Of a DNA stretch of 64,000 nt, positions 24,816 to 36,911 are shown piece by piece; within the stretch, counting starts at the first letter, position 1; each line of letters starts with the position of its first letter. The notes under the pieces are model-generated. The model saw only the letters and a list, made by a program, of their open reading frames with translations. It was not told where the DNA came from and did no database searches. The stretch comes from Lepidonotus clava (Eukaryota > Annelida > Polychaeta > Phyllodocida > Polynoidae): NCBI GenBank assembly GCA_936440205.1, contig OW387139.1:26934378-26998377 (forward strand). The letters run 5' to 3'. A program made the translations under genes and the position numbers.

Positions 24816-27800
24816 GGATTTATTATACCTTTTCTGTTAGATCTGAGCTCCCAAGGAAGAACACACAGCAATCAGTGATGGTGGGACTGTGATGCTGCAC
24901 ATTTTTTAAATGTTTTTTTCATATAACTCTTTTGATATCCATTAAATCCACAAATAGTAAGCAGTAAAATATAGCTATGAACATTGTACAGATAATGCAT
25001 ATGTTAGATACAAGGCTGGTTATCACCCAGGTTTGTATCGCCCTGTGTTAAACTCTTAACTACTAAACTTGTATCACCCTAAGGTGTAATAAAGAACCGT
25101 ACGGACCATTACACATTTTGAAGGTGACACCACGAATCATCAGCTCATCTTCGGGGGTCCAGGTGCAAAATACAGGTGTCGGCACGTGCTGCCGCTGTGT
25201 CACTCACCGCGGGGTCAGGTTTAGGACGGTGACAGTGAGTGACGGCTGTCCGGGGACCGACGGCCCCACCTTGCCCACACCTGTGGCCGGACACCTGGGA
25301 GAACGGGGCTACCAACGGACCGGTTCAGGTGAACTGAAGACGATGAAGGATGACTCTGAAAACCAAACTAGACCTTAGTCTCACCTGACTCTCATCCGCC
25401 TCTCAGCACATTCTTGTATATACTCAGCCTTGAGGCGCAGGGGTGTTGTATCAACAGGTATATCATATGACCGATTATCTGAGAGATAGGAGTGCACTTT
25501 GGAAAGATTCTTATCTGAATAATACAAAATAAATAAATATCTAAATAAAATATATTTCTCAATGATTCTGTTATATTATAACAGAATCATTGAGAAATGC
25601 ATTTTATTTTCTTTCTAAATCATTCAAATATTCAAAAGCCCTAAATGCCGTACTTAACAGTATTTTCTCAGATCATTGACAATATCTAATTGACGGCCAT
25701 TAGAAGGCAAAGGAGATTTTAATACTTACCTACAATACCATAAAGTTGGGTATTACGGTACTACATGTATAAGTATGGAGTTTTTGACAAAGCCTTCATG
25801 CCTGTATCATTTACCGTCCCCGTTAGGGTGTCCCTGTGAAGAACCCCATCAAATACGTGTAAGACATGGCTGAGCACACTGTCAGAGAACCCATGAACAA
25901 AAGCCGGTTTAGGGCTTTGCATTTCATCTATTTTCCATCAACAAGCATTGGGTGCTACAAAATAGTTCAAGCAATATCGACGTGGGCGTATTTTGTTCGG
26001 GAGTCACATTCTTACACAGGGAATAAAACATTATATACGCTGACTGGTTGATAGAAATAACGTATTGCGTTTGCCACATCTATAGAGAACTCATCATTGG
26101 TTTATTGATGATCATAAGTTCTTTTGAACGAAATCGCTTTTTTAAACAAGGTGAGCTTCTAATAATGTTTCCAATTGCAAGGAAAAGAAACTGGTGAAGA
26201 TAATTGGCAATTTGGTATTCGAGCGCTTTCCCCCGGTCCAAACCTGATGAAGGCAAAGTTCATGGTCACCTGTGATCGATTGTTTATGTAGAACATGACA
26301 TAAGTCACACCGATACTTCAAGCTGGGTAGATACCTTAGTCAGCATATAACCCCAATGCAAAAATAGAGTCAAGCCAATCCCAGGAGAAATCAAAGCAAA
26401 GCCTTTATCCCTATAAAAGCGCACTCCCCTTTAGAGCGTTATCGTGTTTATCAGCTTAGGGCAAGCTGCAGGGCTGTGATGTAAGTGGGGCTTGGTATCT
26501 AGTTAGGGGCTAGTCGGCATCCATGTGACAGCTACCTTAGGCCGGCGTCCAGCGCCTACATCAGGAGTGCCGGTAGACCGTGATGACAGTTTTAAGCCCC
26601 ACTCCCAAGGGTAGTCTGACCTTTCCCCTCGTGCCCTTACAAATGGCCAGCTGTCACCTGCCGCTGCTCCCTGCCCCTATCTCACTCACTTTGTCTGAGA
26701 TAGGTCAGACCTTGAAGTCGGCGTCTTAGAAGGACACAGAGAGCAGCTCGTTATTATCCGCAAAGCCCGCCACTTGAGTCGTGAGTTGATCCATCCAACT
26801 TTGAGTAGCCCAGAGTAGATTTGACTGGTTTAAAGTGTACCCAGCTTGCAGGGCAAAGGTAGGCAAGCAACACTTTGTATGAACAAGATTTATGTGTATT
26901 TCGGGACAAAGGACCACAGCAAAGTTTAGGCTAGCTCATCAGATGCATGTGTCTGTTTTCTAACAACGTCAGTCTGTCTTCTTTGCCCAAGACCAGCTGA
27001 GTTTGGAAACACGGACTGAAAATGTCTAAAAGATTCAAGGACATGTCAGATTCTACACAAATCCATAGATGTTCAATGTTAAATGACGTGGGAAGCAGGA
27101 CTTGAGAACACATTCGTCTTGAGGACGGATTTATTGATTCATGTCGATGGTGGTGCCATTTCTTTTAGTCTGAACCAAATGATTCAAGTCCATACTGGTT
27201 AATCTGATTAATTCTAATTTTGAAGGAAGCGCACAGATTAAAAGGTGTGGATGATAGGTCTGTAACCCAATTTATGAATCTGTCATCACTACTATCATTC
27301 AGAAGAGAAGTACGTTATACTTGACATACAGGAAATACATAGACCTGTTGGATACATTCAAGTCCTGGGTTAAATTGAAACCATAACCTTTATCGCAGTT
27401 CAATTATTCACTTTTTCGCACCAACCTTCAGAATAGATTAAGGACTATGGGGGTCTGTTAGCTGTGCCTTTGGAGGGATTATTGTTTGGTGCGGGTGCGG
27501 ATATGCAAATGAGGAGCCTCACATTATGCCTTGCGAGGTGATGGATATCTCATGAGGTGATGGTTATCATTACATGGACTGAAGTTCATTTAATCTTATT
27601 AGAGAGGAGCAAAAACGTGATCAGGGTTTCAGAGTGTTGGTACACACCTGATATTTCGGGAATATTAACTGAGAAGCTGTGTTGAATGAATTTGTTAATT
27701 TTCATTAAAAAAATCTGATTATCACTTCATTTGAAGAAACTGTCTGAGGCAGTCAGTTGATTGAGCACAATGAGCAACAAATGGGGCCATAATGCCGTGC

Positions 27801-27860
27801 ATGCACTGTTTTCAAAGTGCGTGATGAATTTCATTTTGAATTGGCATTTTGAATTTATAT
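24816..27860. other. No gene recognised
   Basis: GC-rich patches at 25170-25340 and 26460-26720 may be regulatory. One GAGCAGCTC lies at 26741-26749 and one octamer (ATGCAAATGAGG) near 27503. No exon or RNA gene is supported. Confidence 0.4.
25541..25611. repeat. Perfect 45-bp palindrome with imperfect extension
   Basis: Positions 25554-25598 are a perfect inverted repeat: 22-bp arms starting ATTTCTCAATGATTC, with one central base. Imperfect pairing (AAAAT...ATTTT) extends it to about 71 bp. It may be a cruciform, a hairpin RNA source or a degraded MITE. Confidence 0.8.
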
Positions 27861-28475
27861 TTCCCCTAGATGTGCCCTTGGTAAGTAAAGGGTTTTCCTG
27901 GGGGGTGGACCAAAAAACATCCACGATTTCTCGTGGGGTTGATTAGAGGCCTACGAGATGAAAAATCCACCCAGAAAACATCCACGAGAACTTTTGGACA
28001 TGATAATTCCCTGAAAAATCATACTAAAATCAGTCCCATGATACATTAACTTACATAAAATATTGTTTAAAGTAGGTTAGAAGGACTTTGGGACACTTTA
28101 ACAATTGAAAAAATTGAATTATGTGCCACGAGAACTTTAATACCCACGAGAGCAAAGTTTGTGATCGTGGGTTTTTTAACTTCTCGTAGCTCAGAGTTCT
28201 CGTGGATGTTTTTTGGTCCGGCCCCCTGCAGGTCTTAGTAAATCACGTTATAATCAGAGGCGTATTGATACACTGATTTTATTCACTTTCATAAAAGTTC
28301 CAAATTATCACAATCTATTTGACCACCAGGATAGTGTTTTGAATTCGGCCTTATAATTTCTATTCTGATAGGACTATAATTATTTTCTCCTAGATGCACC
28401 CTTGATGAGGTAAAGGATTCCCTGGTCTTAGTGAATAAGGTTATAATCAGGGGATGTGGAGCGTATTGATACACT
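27861..28475 (+). repeat. Local tandem duplication, one copy interrupted by a MITE
   Basis: Sequence around 27861-27897 plus 28231-28275 is repeated, diverged, at 28386-28475. Shared blocks are CTAGATG(T/C)(G/A)CCCTTG, GTCTTAGT(A/G)AAT, TTATAATCAG and GCGTATTGATACACTG. The second copy lacks the 27898-28230 insertion and shows the likely pre-insertion state. Confidence 0.7.
27898..28230. mobile_element. MITE with ~29-bp inverted ends
   Basis: The left end CTGGGGGGTGGACC is followed by AAAAAACATCCACGA. The right end is the complement (TCGTGGATGTTTTTTGG then TCCGGCCCCCTGCAG). Several inner CCACGAG/CTCGTGG words make the roughly 330 bp fold strongly. There is no ORF. The uninterrupted duplicate just downstream supports insertion between CCTG and GTCTTAG. 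The superfamily is not known. Confidence 0.7.
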
Positions 28476-30000
28476 GTTCAGGGCCGGACATATCCGTCAT
28501 CCATCTTCGAGACGTTTCACCCTGCTGCTGGGGGGAGACATTTGGGATACTGCATTAATAAGGACAAAGGGCTGGTGCTGAGCTCCCCTCAGTGTAAAGG
28601 GGAACAGGCCTCCTCTCATCACTTAGACTATTCACTTGTATACCTACTGAGATTGATGGGCAGATTGATATACAATAGGGTTTCACATTGCATTGTACAC
28701 TGGATATAATAGATATATCGTCATGCGGAACGACTGTGTAGCGCAGCCACACAATAGTAACAACAGTTGAAGGGACCGTTAAAACAAACATCTGATATTC
28801 TCTGCTGCCACCAGCCAATACACTTTCCAGTACATGAAAGAAAGAAAGATTGTAATACGAATCGTCAATGATTTTCAATTCGGTATCAGACAGACACAAA
28901 AAGTAAAATAATAAACCGGAATCAACCTAAATTTTGTGTTCAATATTCAGTGGGAAACCTAACAAGAAATCTAATTTCCATTCCCATAACTATGGCGCTT
29001 ATGCTAAATAATAAATTGGAAATACGCTACTTGAGCTGTCTAATCAGTTTAACAACTAACAAATTACCTGCCGATGACTTCCTACTTCATCTTACTATAA
29101 GGTGCTTATACAAGCAGTTTTTCCCATCATGTTCACCCGATATGTTGTCATCAAACCTCATTACGAGCTCATCCCCACTCCAGCTGCAACTCAAATATAA
29201 CTCGGAAGTGTATACCGACAAAACATCCTTATCCCTCTACAACCAATCTCACTTTTTCCCTGTGTGATTTATGAGGTGCAGCAGGAAGTAAACCTATGCC
29301 TTCCACATGTGACTGTTAATATGAGCGATATGAATCATAAGACAAGACCCATTCTGCGTGGGTTATGAGTAGTTCTAAGGTCATTGATATCTCAGAATCA
29401 GATGGCCCACGGAATGTATTAATGTGAACAGCTGCACCAGACTCATTTAATGAAAGCAATAGACAGATAATGTATGCCAACCACTATACTTACTTTGACC
29501 CCGGGCACTCAACAGGGAGCCAACAATTACCCTTATGTGTAGTTACGAAAGATATAAGATGATGAAAAGTAAAATATTCCAGCTGTCCTTTATTACATTA
29601 ATAATGGATACATAATATGAATTAACTGCGAGGTACAGGCCACCTGAATATATCCAAGGATATATATATCTAAATGATCATTTAGGAATAGCCTTACGCT
29701 GACAGTCATTTAGGAGTATACATACAAGTAAGGAAGGCAATGATGGTAAAGATAGCAAACTTATCAATTATATACAATAATTGAGACCTGGGCACATACA
29801 AATCTTAGAAATGAATAGATAATCTATGTTTGGATTTTAAGCATATAGAATCTTAAATCAAATTAAAGTTGTACAAAATGCTAAAAAGAAGACCTTTCAA
29901 TGTTCATAATACCTCAGAAAAAGACCTCAGCAGAAAACAATACAACTAACATCCCCTGACTATGACCCCCACCCAACTAACTGCAAAGTATCTCAAGCAT
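28476..30000. other. No gene recognised
   Basis: Short ORFs on both strands have no recognisable domain, and no repeat or RNA gene is supported. Confidence 0.4.
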
Positions 30001-30360
30001 CTTGAATCTGGAATTCGAATCTGGAATTCGAATCCAGAAGTTGAATCGGGAATGCGAATCGGGAATGCGAATCCGGAAAGCGCATCCGGAAAGCACATCC
30101 GGAAAGCGCATAGGAAAGCGCATCCGGAAAGCACATCCGGAAAGCGCATCCGGAAAGCACATCCGGAAAGCGCATCCGGAAAGCACATCTGGAAAGCGCA
30201 TCTGGAAAACTCCAGGAACCTGTAAATCCGGTACCTCTAGGCAAATCAAGAATGGAAATCCAGAAAGCCAATTTGGAAAGCACATCCAGAAAGCATATAA
30301 TTCCAGGAACCTGTAACTCCAGTAACTCTAGGCAAATCCGGAATGCAAATCCAGCAACCA
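30001..30360 (+). repeat. Minisatellite, 14-bp unit
   Basis: About a dozen units like CCGGAAAGCGCAT, alternating with CCGGAAAGCACAT, run at about 30065-30215. They are flanked by looser GAATCTGGAATTC-type units and a second degenerate block to 30360. The array is open on both strands in several frames only because of its periodicity. Confidence 0.85.
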
Positions 30361-30817
30361 ATCCGGAAACAGAATAAACTTACAATCCTCAGAATAACAA
30401 GCGATCGCGAGTTATTCTGTCATTCTAAAGTAGAACCTCTTTTAATACAGAACGCCACGAAGGTTTGGACAATGGAATCTATATCCTCAATGAAGAAACA
30501 ACATGAAGATGAAGATAACTATTCATAGACCAAACCATCTGAGCTATCATAATGTTACCCTTGAATAGTGTAGAGCTTCGAAAAATAATTAAAACAGCAG
30601 CAGTTCAATAACGTCTCTGGGCAAGTGCTTAGAAATAATATTATAGTCAGATGAAATCAATCAATGAAAGAAGGTACGTTTTCAAGTTTAATGCTACTGC
30701 AAAACATTTCCGAAATATACAAGCAAAAAAACGTATATAGATATAACATTGCCTAAACAACTTGCCACACTCTCTTGTCTTTCGAACATATATATTAGCA
30801 AACATCGACCATTTAAA
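30361..30817. other. No gene recognised
   Basis: AT-rich sequence without supported features. Confidence 0.4.
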
Positions 30818-31057
30818 CTGCACAAAAAAGACCTTTTTAAGACCTTTAAGTTTCTGTAAATGGAGCCATTGTGGTTTGCTAAAGGTAAGGGAAATGTCAC
30901 CTTTACAAGACCTTTCCAAAACTTTTTCAGGTGACCTTTAAAAATTCATCAACGATCTTGCAAAGGTATTGGAAAGGTGACATATCCTATACCTTTAATG
31001 AACCTCAATGGCTCCATTTACAAAATGAAAGTTCATTAAAGGTCTAATTTCATGCAG
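30818..31057. mobile_element. Palindromic MITE about 240 bp
   Basis: The arms pair over most of the element: TGTAAATGGAGCCATTG, then AAAGGTA, then ATGTCACCTTT on the left, with the complement on the right. An outer GACCTTTAA pairing and CTGCA...TGCAG ends complete it. There is no ORF and no clear target duplication. Confidence 0.65.
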
Positions 31058-32345
31058 TATTTCTTTTGCCTATGCAGCTTTCAATCAAATAACGTTATGA
31101 TAGAGAGAAGGTAAAGTATAATGCTTGTATTTCATCTCAAGGAATGTTTTATTCTCAATTCAGATTACCGAAATACAGAAATAAACTGTAAAGGTGGATT
31201 TTTTGAATAACCGAAAAAACAGGTTCTAGGAAATGTTATTTGATTGATAGAAGATCACTTTTCTAACATAATCTAAAACCAGCCTTACCTTATATACATT
31301 ATTTTTGATAGACGAACTAGATGCAGCGCTTCATATTCTCGACGCATTGCGGAGGTGTCGGGCAGTGTGTAGGCCTTGATAAAGGCCCAGCCAGCCATCG
31401 ACAGAGAATTCTACTCAGACCCCTCTGACAGTGTCCGAGCTTTACTATGATGTAGTAGTCACCAGCGACAGTAATTCCTCTATATTTCACATATCACCTC
31501 CTAAATCAATCATTTGATCTCCTCCAATGTCCGTTTAAGGTATTCAGATAGTGCTGCCGAAGGCGACTTTCCATATACTTCTAGCATTAGGCATGTGCAC
31601 GTTTGCTATCAATCAAAAAGGCAAATTATAAGGGGTACTCGTGGTGCTCATTCTTACCAATATGATTACTATTTAGCCCATGGCCTAGACCATGATCCTA
31701 TTGGCATACATGTTAAGGCGTGCACAAATTAGTGGATCATTCAGATTAACATAACTTGGAGTAATACCACTTTCCTTATCATGCCTCCGAACCTGTGCCA
31801 ATTATAGGACATTATTTACTACACCAAAAAGCGCCCATGTCGAACCATTTAATATGATCCTTAATCTACTCCTGACTTCTGCGCACCTCAGCCTGGCGGC
31901 AGAGACCGGCGGCACATCCTGTTGACTGTACACATCCTCCTTAGGCCATAATCAAGTAGAATCCAGAATAATCTCAGTAGTGTCAGGAAAAAAGAGCAAC
32001 AAAGGGATAACCATGTGGACTTACACCAAAGAGGAATGTCCAACAGGCGGGCTGACAGGCGTAATAGAAGTGGTCTACACGGAACCCAAGCCTATGGTAG
32101 ACAAATATTACTAACGCTTCTCCATGTCTAGTCATGTTACCCAGCGTAGCATGGTAATAGACCGGGCCAGGAGCATTCTCACACACCAACTAGGAAATTA
32201 GAGAATAGGAAAATGGCAAGTTTTGACCTGGCATAGTTAGAAGATGGGATTGTTTGAATGACAAAGAATAAAGCATGGAAATATTGAACTATAGAGGGTT
32301 AATTATCCGTTTATATTAGGTGTACTTAATTCGTCGTGTTAATTA
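31058..32345. other. No gene recognised
   Basis: No exon, RNA gene or repeat family is supported. Confidence 0.4.
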
Positions 32346-32832
32346 TGGATAATAGCCAGCTCCTTACGCAGTCTCCTCCACATTCGACTGCGTGTCGTCC
32401 AATACATAATCATAGTTCTACATCATGTAAGATGTAACACTCGCGTGAAAGGATGTTCTTTATTTATTTATCTCCTGTGTATTATCGTTCCATGACAAGG
32501 TTTCAATCGACAATGGTCAGCTCCAAGGATGAATCCCCTAAAACATACTCAGTCAATGCTCCCGCCTTTCTACACAGTCTTTCTGCTTCTATTCCAAATC
32601 CAGGACTCAGCTTCTAAGACTCAACCTTTCCAGGATGGTTACTCACAACAGTATTCAGCTAACTCTGCACGGCTGAGCTCGAGCGCCGGGTGCCCCTTTA
32701 GTATGATACGTCACACATAGACTCCTCCTCTAACTCCCCTACTGACAGAGAGTTACAGCTAAAGTGTGTGCTGATATAAACATGACGCCGCTAAGCCTAA
32801 ACAAATATGGACTGGCCATCCGCATCAGTACA
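32346..32832 (-). mobile_element. Solo-LTR-like repeat, copy 2 (inverted)
   Basis: Reverse-strand copy of the 487-bp repeat at 19551-20037, with the same length and the same TG...CA ends. Read on the minus strand it holds TAAATAAATAAAG before the shared AAGAACATCCTTTCACG block, a fitting polyadenylation region. No target duplication or adjoining internal genes were seen. Divergence from copy 1 points to two old, separate insertions. Confidence 0.6.
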
Positions 32833-34928
32833 ATATGACTAAAGATCAAAATCTAATAAAGAAGGATGTGTATAATCGATTTAGTATGAAGCGGCTAGCG
32901 TTAATGGTTTACCTTTTATGAGGATGATGTTGAGGGTAAACAGGCCCCTAAGTGCATTCAGAGCTTGTCAGCTGAAGTGGCTTGCCACATGTGAATGCAG
33001 TAGTCAATGTTCTTTAAAGGACTGTGGTCTCAGTTTGAATACCCGATCTGCAGTAATTGTCCATTGGATTGCACGAACCAAGTTGGTGACATATATGGTC
33101 AGTGGTTAGTTTTTATTTGTACTTTGAGAAGATAGATATGTAACTGTTATTTCCTCTTTGATTATGCTCATTTTGCATTAATATGAAATGGGTAATAAGA
33201 AATCATAATGAGGCTTCCATGGAGGAGGAGGAATAACAATAAATCAAAACTAAATGCACAATCGGAATATTAACACACCTGGCATGCAAGGAGAGCGGGG
33301 AATCACGGGTGAATTGAATCGGAGCAGTTAAAGTCAATTATTTCTCTCTCATTATTCTCTTGGTGGTCTTTCCATGGAGATTTGTCTAGTCAATGCAGAG
33401 GGTACCGTTTATACTCATTTAATAGTAGATAACCCAGTACTAGTGTTACATTTACATAAGCTTCTCATCGAGTCCCGACAGAAAACCCACCGACAGGCCA
33501 AAAGACGCGATACTTATACACAGGCATGACTCCAGGGCCATTCTCAGAGAGTTGGTCCTCGTTTGAGGCTTTCACTTGAATAAGTCCGATGGTATCTCTC
33601 CATCTAAATCTAAATGTTACCTAAGTACCACACATTTAATGTGTATTTTATAAATGACAACGCACATGTTTCTCTATAATTAACAAAATTAGCATGGTAA
33701 TCCCAAACCATGAAATGGCTATAAGTATAATGGAAGACTGAGTATCATGGTCATAATCATAGAATAAATTAATATCCACTGAGTCATAACAAAGTAATAA
33801 TTCGGGTACCACTTAGAATAGATATCAGAAGTCTAGAAGACAAGACAGGTTACACTGAGGTTCTCAGTCTTGGGCAGATCCCACCAGGTCTATATATCTG
33901 TTGGATGAGACCAGAAGTGCGTTACGGCATTATTTGTGTAATCGTAAGTCATGATGGAGCTGGGTGGGCCTGACAATAATTTAAGTTGAATAATATCACA
34001 ACATCACAATGTTGTTTTTGGTGGGTACTAAACATAATGTTTACGGTGTCCATATGTTAATTAAAGTAAACAAAACCTTCCCCAAAATACACCGGCGGAT
34101 GTAATGATTAGGAGCGGGTCTGGTCAGGCGCGTTTACAGAGGCCTCGATCTGCTTTGAGACATTGGCTTTATTGATAAAAATAGCAATATAATACAATCT
34201 ATTCCCAGCAATATGATATACATGTATTCCCAAACAGCCTCTTGAAATCTCTTGGGATGATTAGACGTTATGCAAGTTGGGCCTACCTTTAATATCTTCC
34301 CATCAAAGATTACCTGTATATGGTTGACTGGGCAATTGAACTTGAGCTCATCAAAATAATTATATCCACATAGTGATTCCGCTGCCGATCTTTAAAATCG
34401 GGAGAGGAGAGAAAGTCAGAGATATGATTGTTATGAAACATTAAAGAATTTTTTACAATTTCAAACGGTATAAAGGATATAATATTTCATGCAATATTTG
34501 CCGGGGAAAATCAAACAGACAATTCAAACTGGGCAATATGGAATATAGGCTTCATGGATTTTGGGAAGTTCCCTTCTCATGGTAGATATTAATAATATGG
34601 GATCAGGGTTAATTTTCATATAACTCACTAGAATGTACTTAGATATAACAAAGTACGAAATGTGGAACCGCCCTTGTTACACATGTACAGGCATGATAGG
34701 GGTGGGACGCGCAGCTAATCAACAAGCTGACAGCCCCGGTCGCGATGCCTGGCCTTTGCCAATGGTGTCCTGCTCATTCCAAACAGTCACTTACACTTCT
34801 TATATTTACCATGCAGTCACATGCCGTAACATTATAAAAACTGGCCCCAAATGGACATAGGGCACCAGAAAATGAAAAGTCACATGCTGAAATACTTAAA
34901 GACGAATGGACAAAGAAAGGATCAGATG
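32833..34928. other. No gene recognised
   Basis: AT-rich sequence up to the target site of the large LTR element. No supported features. Confidence 0.4.
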
Positions 34929-34933
34929 CATAA

Positions 34934-35884
34934 TGTGATGAACGGCTATTCAGCCAAAATACATAGAGGTTAAAATAATAGAAATAAGGTAATAATAGAA
35001 ATATATATAAGAGAACGAAATAGATGTAAAGAACGAATATGTAAAGAACGAAGAACGAAATAGATGTAAAGAACGAATATGTAAAGAACGAATAACGAAT
35101 ATGTAAAGAACGAATAACGAAAACGTAATGGAACGAAACCCGGAAATATGTAAACCGGAAGTGAAATGTAAACCGGAAACGGAATATATAAACCGGAAGT
35201 GACGTCAGTTGTAGGTCACGTGACCGAAGGCAGCCAATCAGGGCTGACCTCTCTAGTATATAAAGGGGCGGTGAGGCCTGAATAAACAGAGTTCTTTAAC
35301 AGTTCTCCTGGTGTCCAGACGTGTCCTCTTTCCTGAAACAACCGCTAAAGATGAGCCGATCAGAGTAATTAAGCCGAAGTTAGGACAAAACAGTCGAAGT
35401 TCGAGATAGGTAGTAGAAACATAGGGTAAGTGGCCCGATGGCCCGAAGAACGAGGAACGAGGGAACGGAGTAGAGCACGAAGGCCCGAAGTAGTACCGGA
35501 AACCAAGGCGTAGTATGGTACGAAGACATGGGGAGCGGAACGAGGGAGCGAAGTCCGCGGGGACGAGGGCGCGGCATGCTCGGCCCCACGCTACCAAACA
35601 ATAGGCGACCGTCGGCCCGTCGCCCCCGCGGACCGGAACTCAGGGGTGGACCGCCCCCCGGCCGACCCGTACCCCTACCATAATTTCCCTCCCCCGCAGT
35701 CCTCCGTCGACATCGAGTGCCGATTCCCGATCGATTCGCTCAGCCCCCCCTCGTGCGCGAGGCACGACTCTAGAAACACATCTCGGTTCTTGGCCCGGAT
35801 TCCCCGTCCGCCCCGAGACCCGAACAACCCCCACGTTCCTCTGTTGTAAGAATCGGCAACCCCGACTTACCAGAGAACGTCACA
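34934..35884 (+). repeat. 5' LTR of the gypsy-type element
   Basis: Begins TGTGATGAACGG and ends AACGTCACA. U3 starts with tandem GAACGAATATGTAAA-type units (about 35028-35125), followed by a compact promoter. U5 is long and GC-rich. It contains a strong donor-like GGTAAGT (about 35427) and a pyrimidine tract plus CCGCAG (about 35685-35699), suggesting that a ~270-nt leader intron may be removed. Confidence 0.95.
35155..35286 (+). promoter_or_regulatory. LTR promoter: ETS, CRE, E-box, CCAAT, TATA, and poly(A) signal
   Basis: In order: two ACCGGAAGT ETS-type sites and a related ACCGGAAAC, TGACGTCA (35200-35207), the 12-bp palindrome GGTCACGTGACC (35214-35225), CCAAT (35234-35238), TATATAAAG (35257-35265) and AATAAA (35281-35286). 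Transcription should start near 35288, just after AATAAA, which makes R short. Factor names are inferred from motif matches only. Confidence 0.65.
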
Positions 35885-35885
35885 C

Positions 35886-35900
35886 TGGTGGCAGCGGTGG
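35886..35900 (+). other. Primer-binding-site-like sequence
   Basis: TGGTGGCAGCGGTGG starts one base after the 5' LTR, the expected place for minus-strand primer annealing. The matching tRNA was not assigned. Confidence 0.5.
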
Positions 35901-35936
35901 TGCTGAAATAGGCACATACGGACTTGTGGATCTTGG

Positions 35937-36911
35937 GTGTTTCATCGGTATTGGATACTCATGGCGACTGCGGCAGTCTTCGAGCAGATGGATTCTGACG
36001 TCGCCTTCAAGGAAGGTGGGGAGGAGAAAGGAGGTGCGAAAACCGAGACCAAAGGGGAGGACACGACCATCATGGGTAGGCAGTTTAATTTTATGGGAAC
36101 GTCCACCCCGACGGATGAGCAGAATGTGCGGGCTCAACAACAACAGACCGGTCAGGAAGGAGCGAGTTTGAAGAAGTTCAGTTTACGACCAGAGAAGTAT
36201 GACGGTAAACCGGATTTCGAGGGATGGATCAACCAGTTTGAGGAGTACGCAACATTGGGACGCTGGACGGCCGAGGAAAAAGCGGCGATGCTTTTTCTCT
36301 CGCTGACGGGAACGGCACGAATGTACTTTGTCGGACTCCCGGACAGGGAACGACTCCGTTACTCAGCGAGGGTGGATGCGTTGCGCCGGAGGTTCGGTCA
36401 GGAGAAGGACACGTGTAATGCTCTGCAAGAGTTGGCGGGCTTGAAACGTGTAAAGAACCAGACAGCGAAGGAGTTGGCTGATAATGCCCGGCGACTGGCA
36501 TCGAGAGCCTACTTCTCCAACGACTACGCTAGCCAGGAAAAAGCAGCATTACATGCGTTCCAGGCTGCAGTTGGGGAAGACCTTCAGCTGAAGTGTGCAG
36601 AGAAAGGATGCAAGACACTAGAGGAGGCGGTAGAGGTGGTAGAAATACAGGAACGATACTCACGCCGCCTCCTGCGGGCAGTGAAGCCCGAGGAGGACGC
36701 CAATACACAGATCATGGCCTTGAACGGTAAGTTGGAGGAGATGATGAAAGAATTGGCAGAAGAACGGGAAGCTAGAAGACAAGCAACGGCCCGGAGGGAG
36801 GCGTTTAAGAAGCGAAAAGAAGATTTAGAGTGTCATCAATGTCACCAGAAGGGCCATTTCGCAAGAGAGTGTTCTCAGCGTCAGGGAAACGGACAGTCGC
36901 CGTCGCAGTAA
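35937..36911 (+). CDS. gag: Gag polyprotein of the gypsy-type element
   Basis: An intact 324-aa frame. The central part (about residues 80-230) is the helical Gag core of Ty3/gypsy elements, with PEKYDGKPDFEGWINQF near its start and a retrotransposon-Gag-like LTGTARMYFVGLP stretch. A charged coiled stretch (about 255-300) precedes a single CCHC knuckle, C-X2-C-X4-H-X4-C, near residue 305 for RNA binding. The frame overlaps pol by about 80 nt, with pol in the -1 frame, as in gypsy-type elements that use programmed -1 frameshifting. The first in-frame ATG was taken as start. Confidence 0.9.
   Translation: MFHRYWILMATAAVFEQMDSDVAFKEGGEEKGGAKTETKGEDTTIMGRQFNFMGTSTPTDEQNVRAQQQQTGQEGASLKKFSLRPEKYDGKPDFEGWINQFEEYATLGRWTAEEKAAMLFLSLTGTARMYFVGLPDRERLRYSARVDALRRRFGQEKDTCNALQELAGLKRVKNQTAKELADNARRLASRAYFSNDYASQEKAALHAFQAAVGEDLQLKCAEKGCKTLEEAVEVVEIQERYSRRLLRAVKPEEDANTQIMALNGKLEEMMKELAEEREARRQATARREAFKKRKEDLECHQCHQKGHFARECSQRQGNGQSPSQ

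Noticed and set aside
29962-30361. 100-120 codon frames on both strands
   Set aside because: Artefact of the 14-bp minisatellite, open in several frames at once.
19551-32832. The two 487-bp repeats as the LTRs of one element
   Set aside because: They are in opposite orientation, diverged, and no retroelement genes lie between them.
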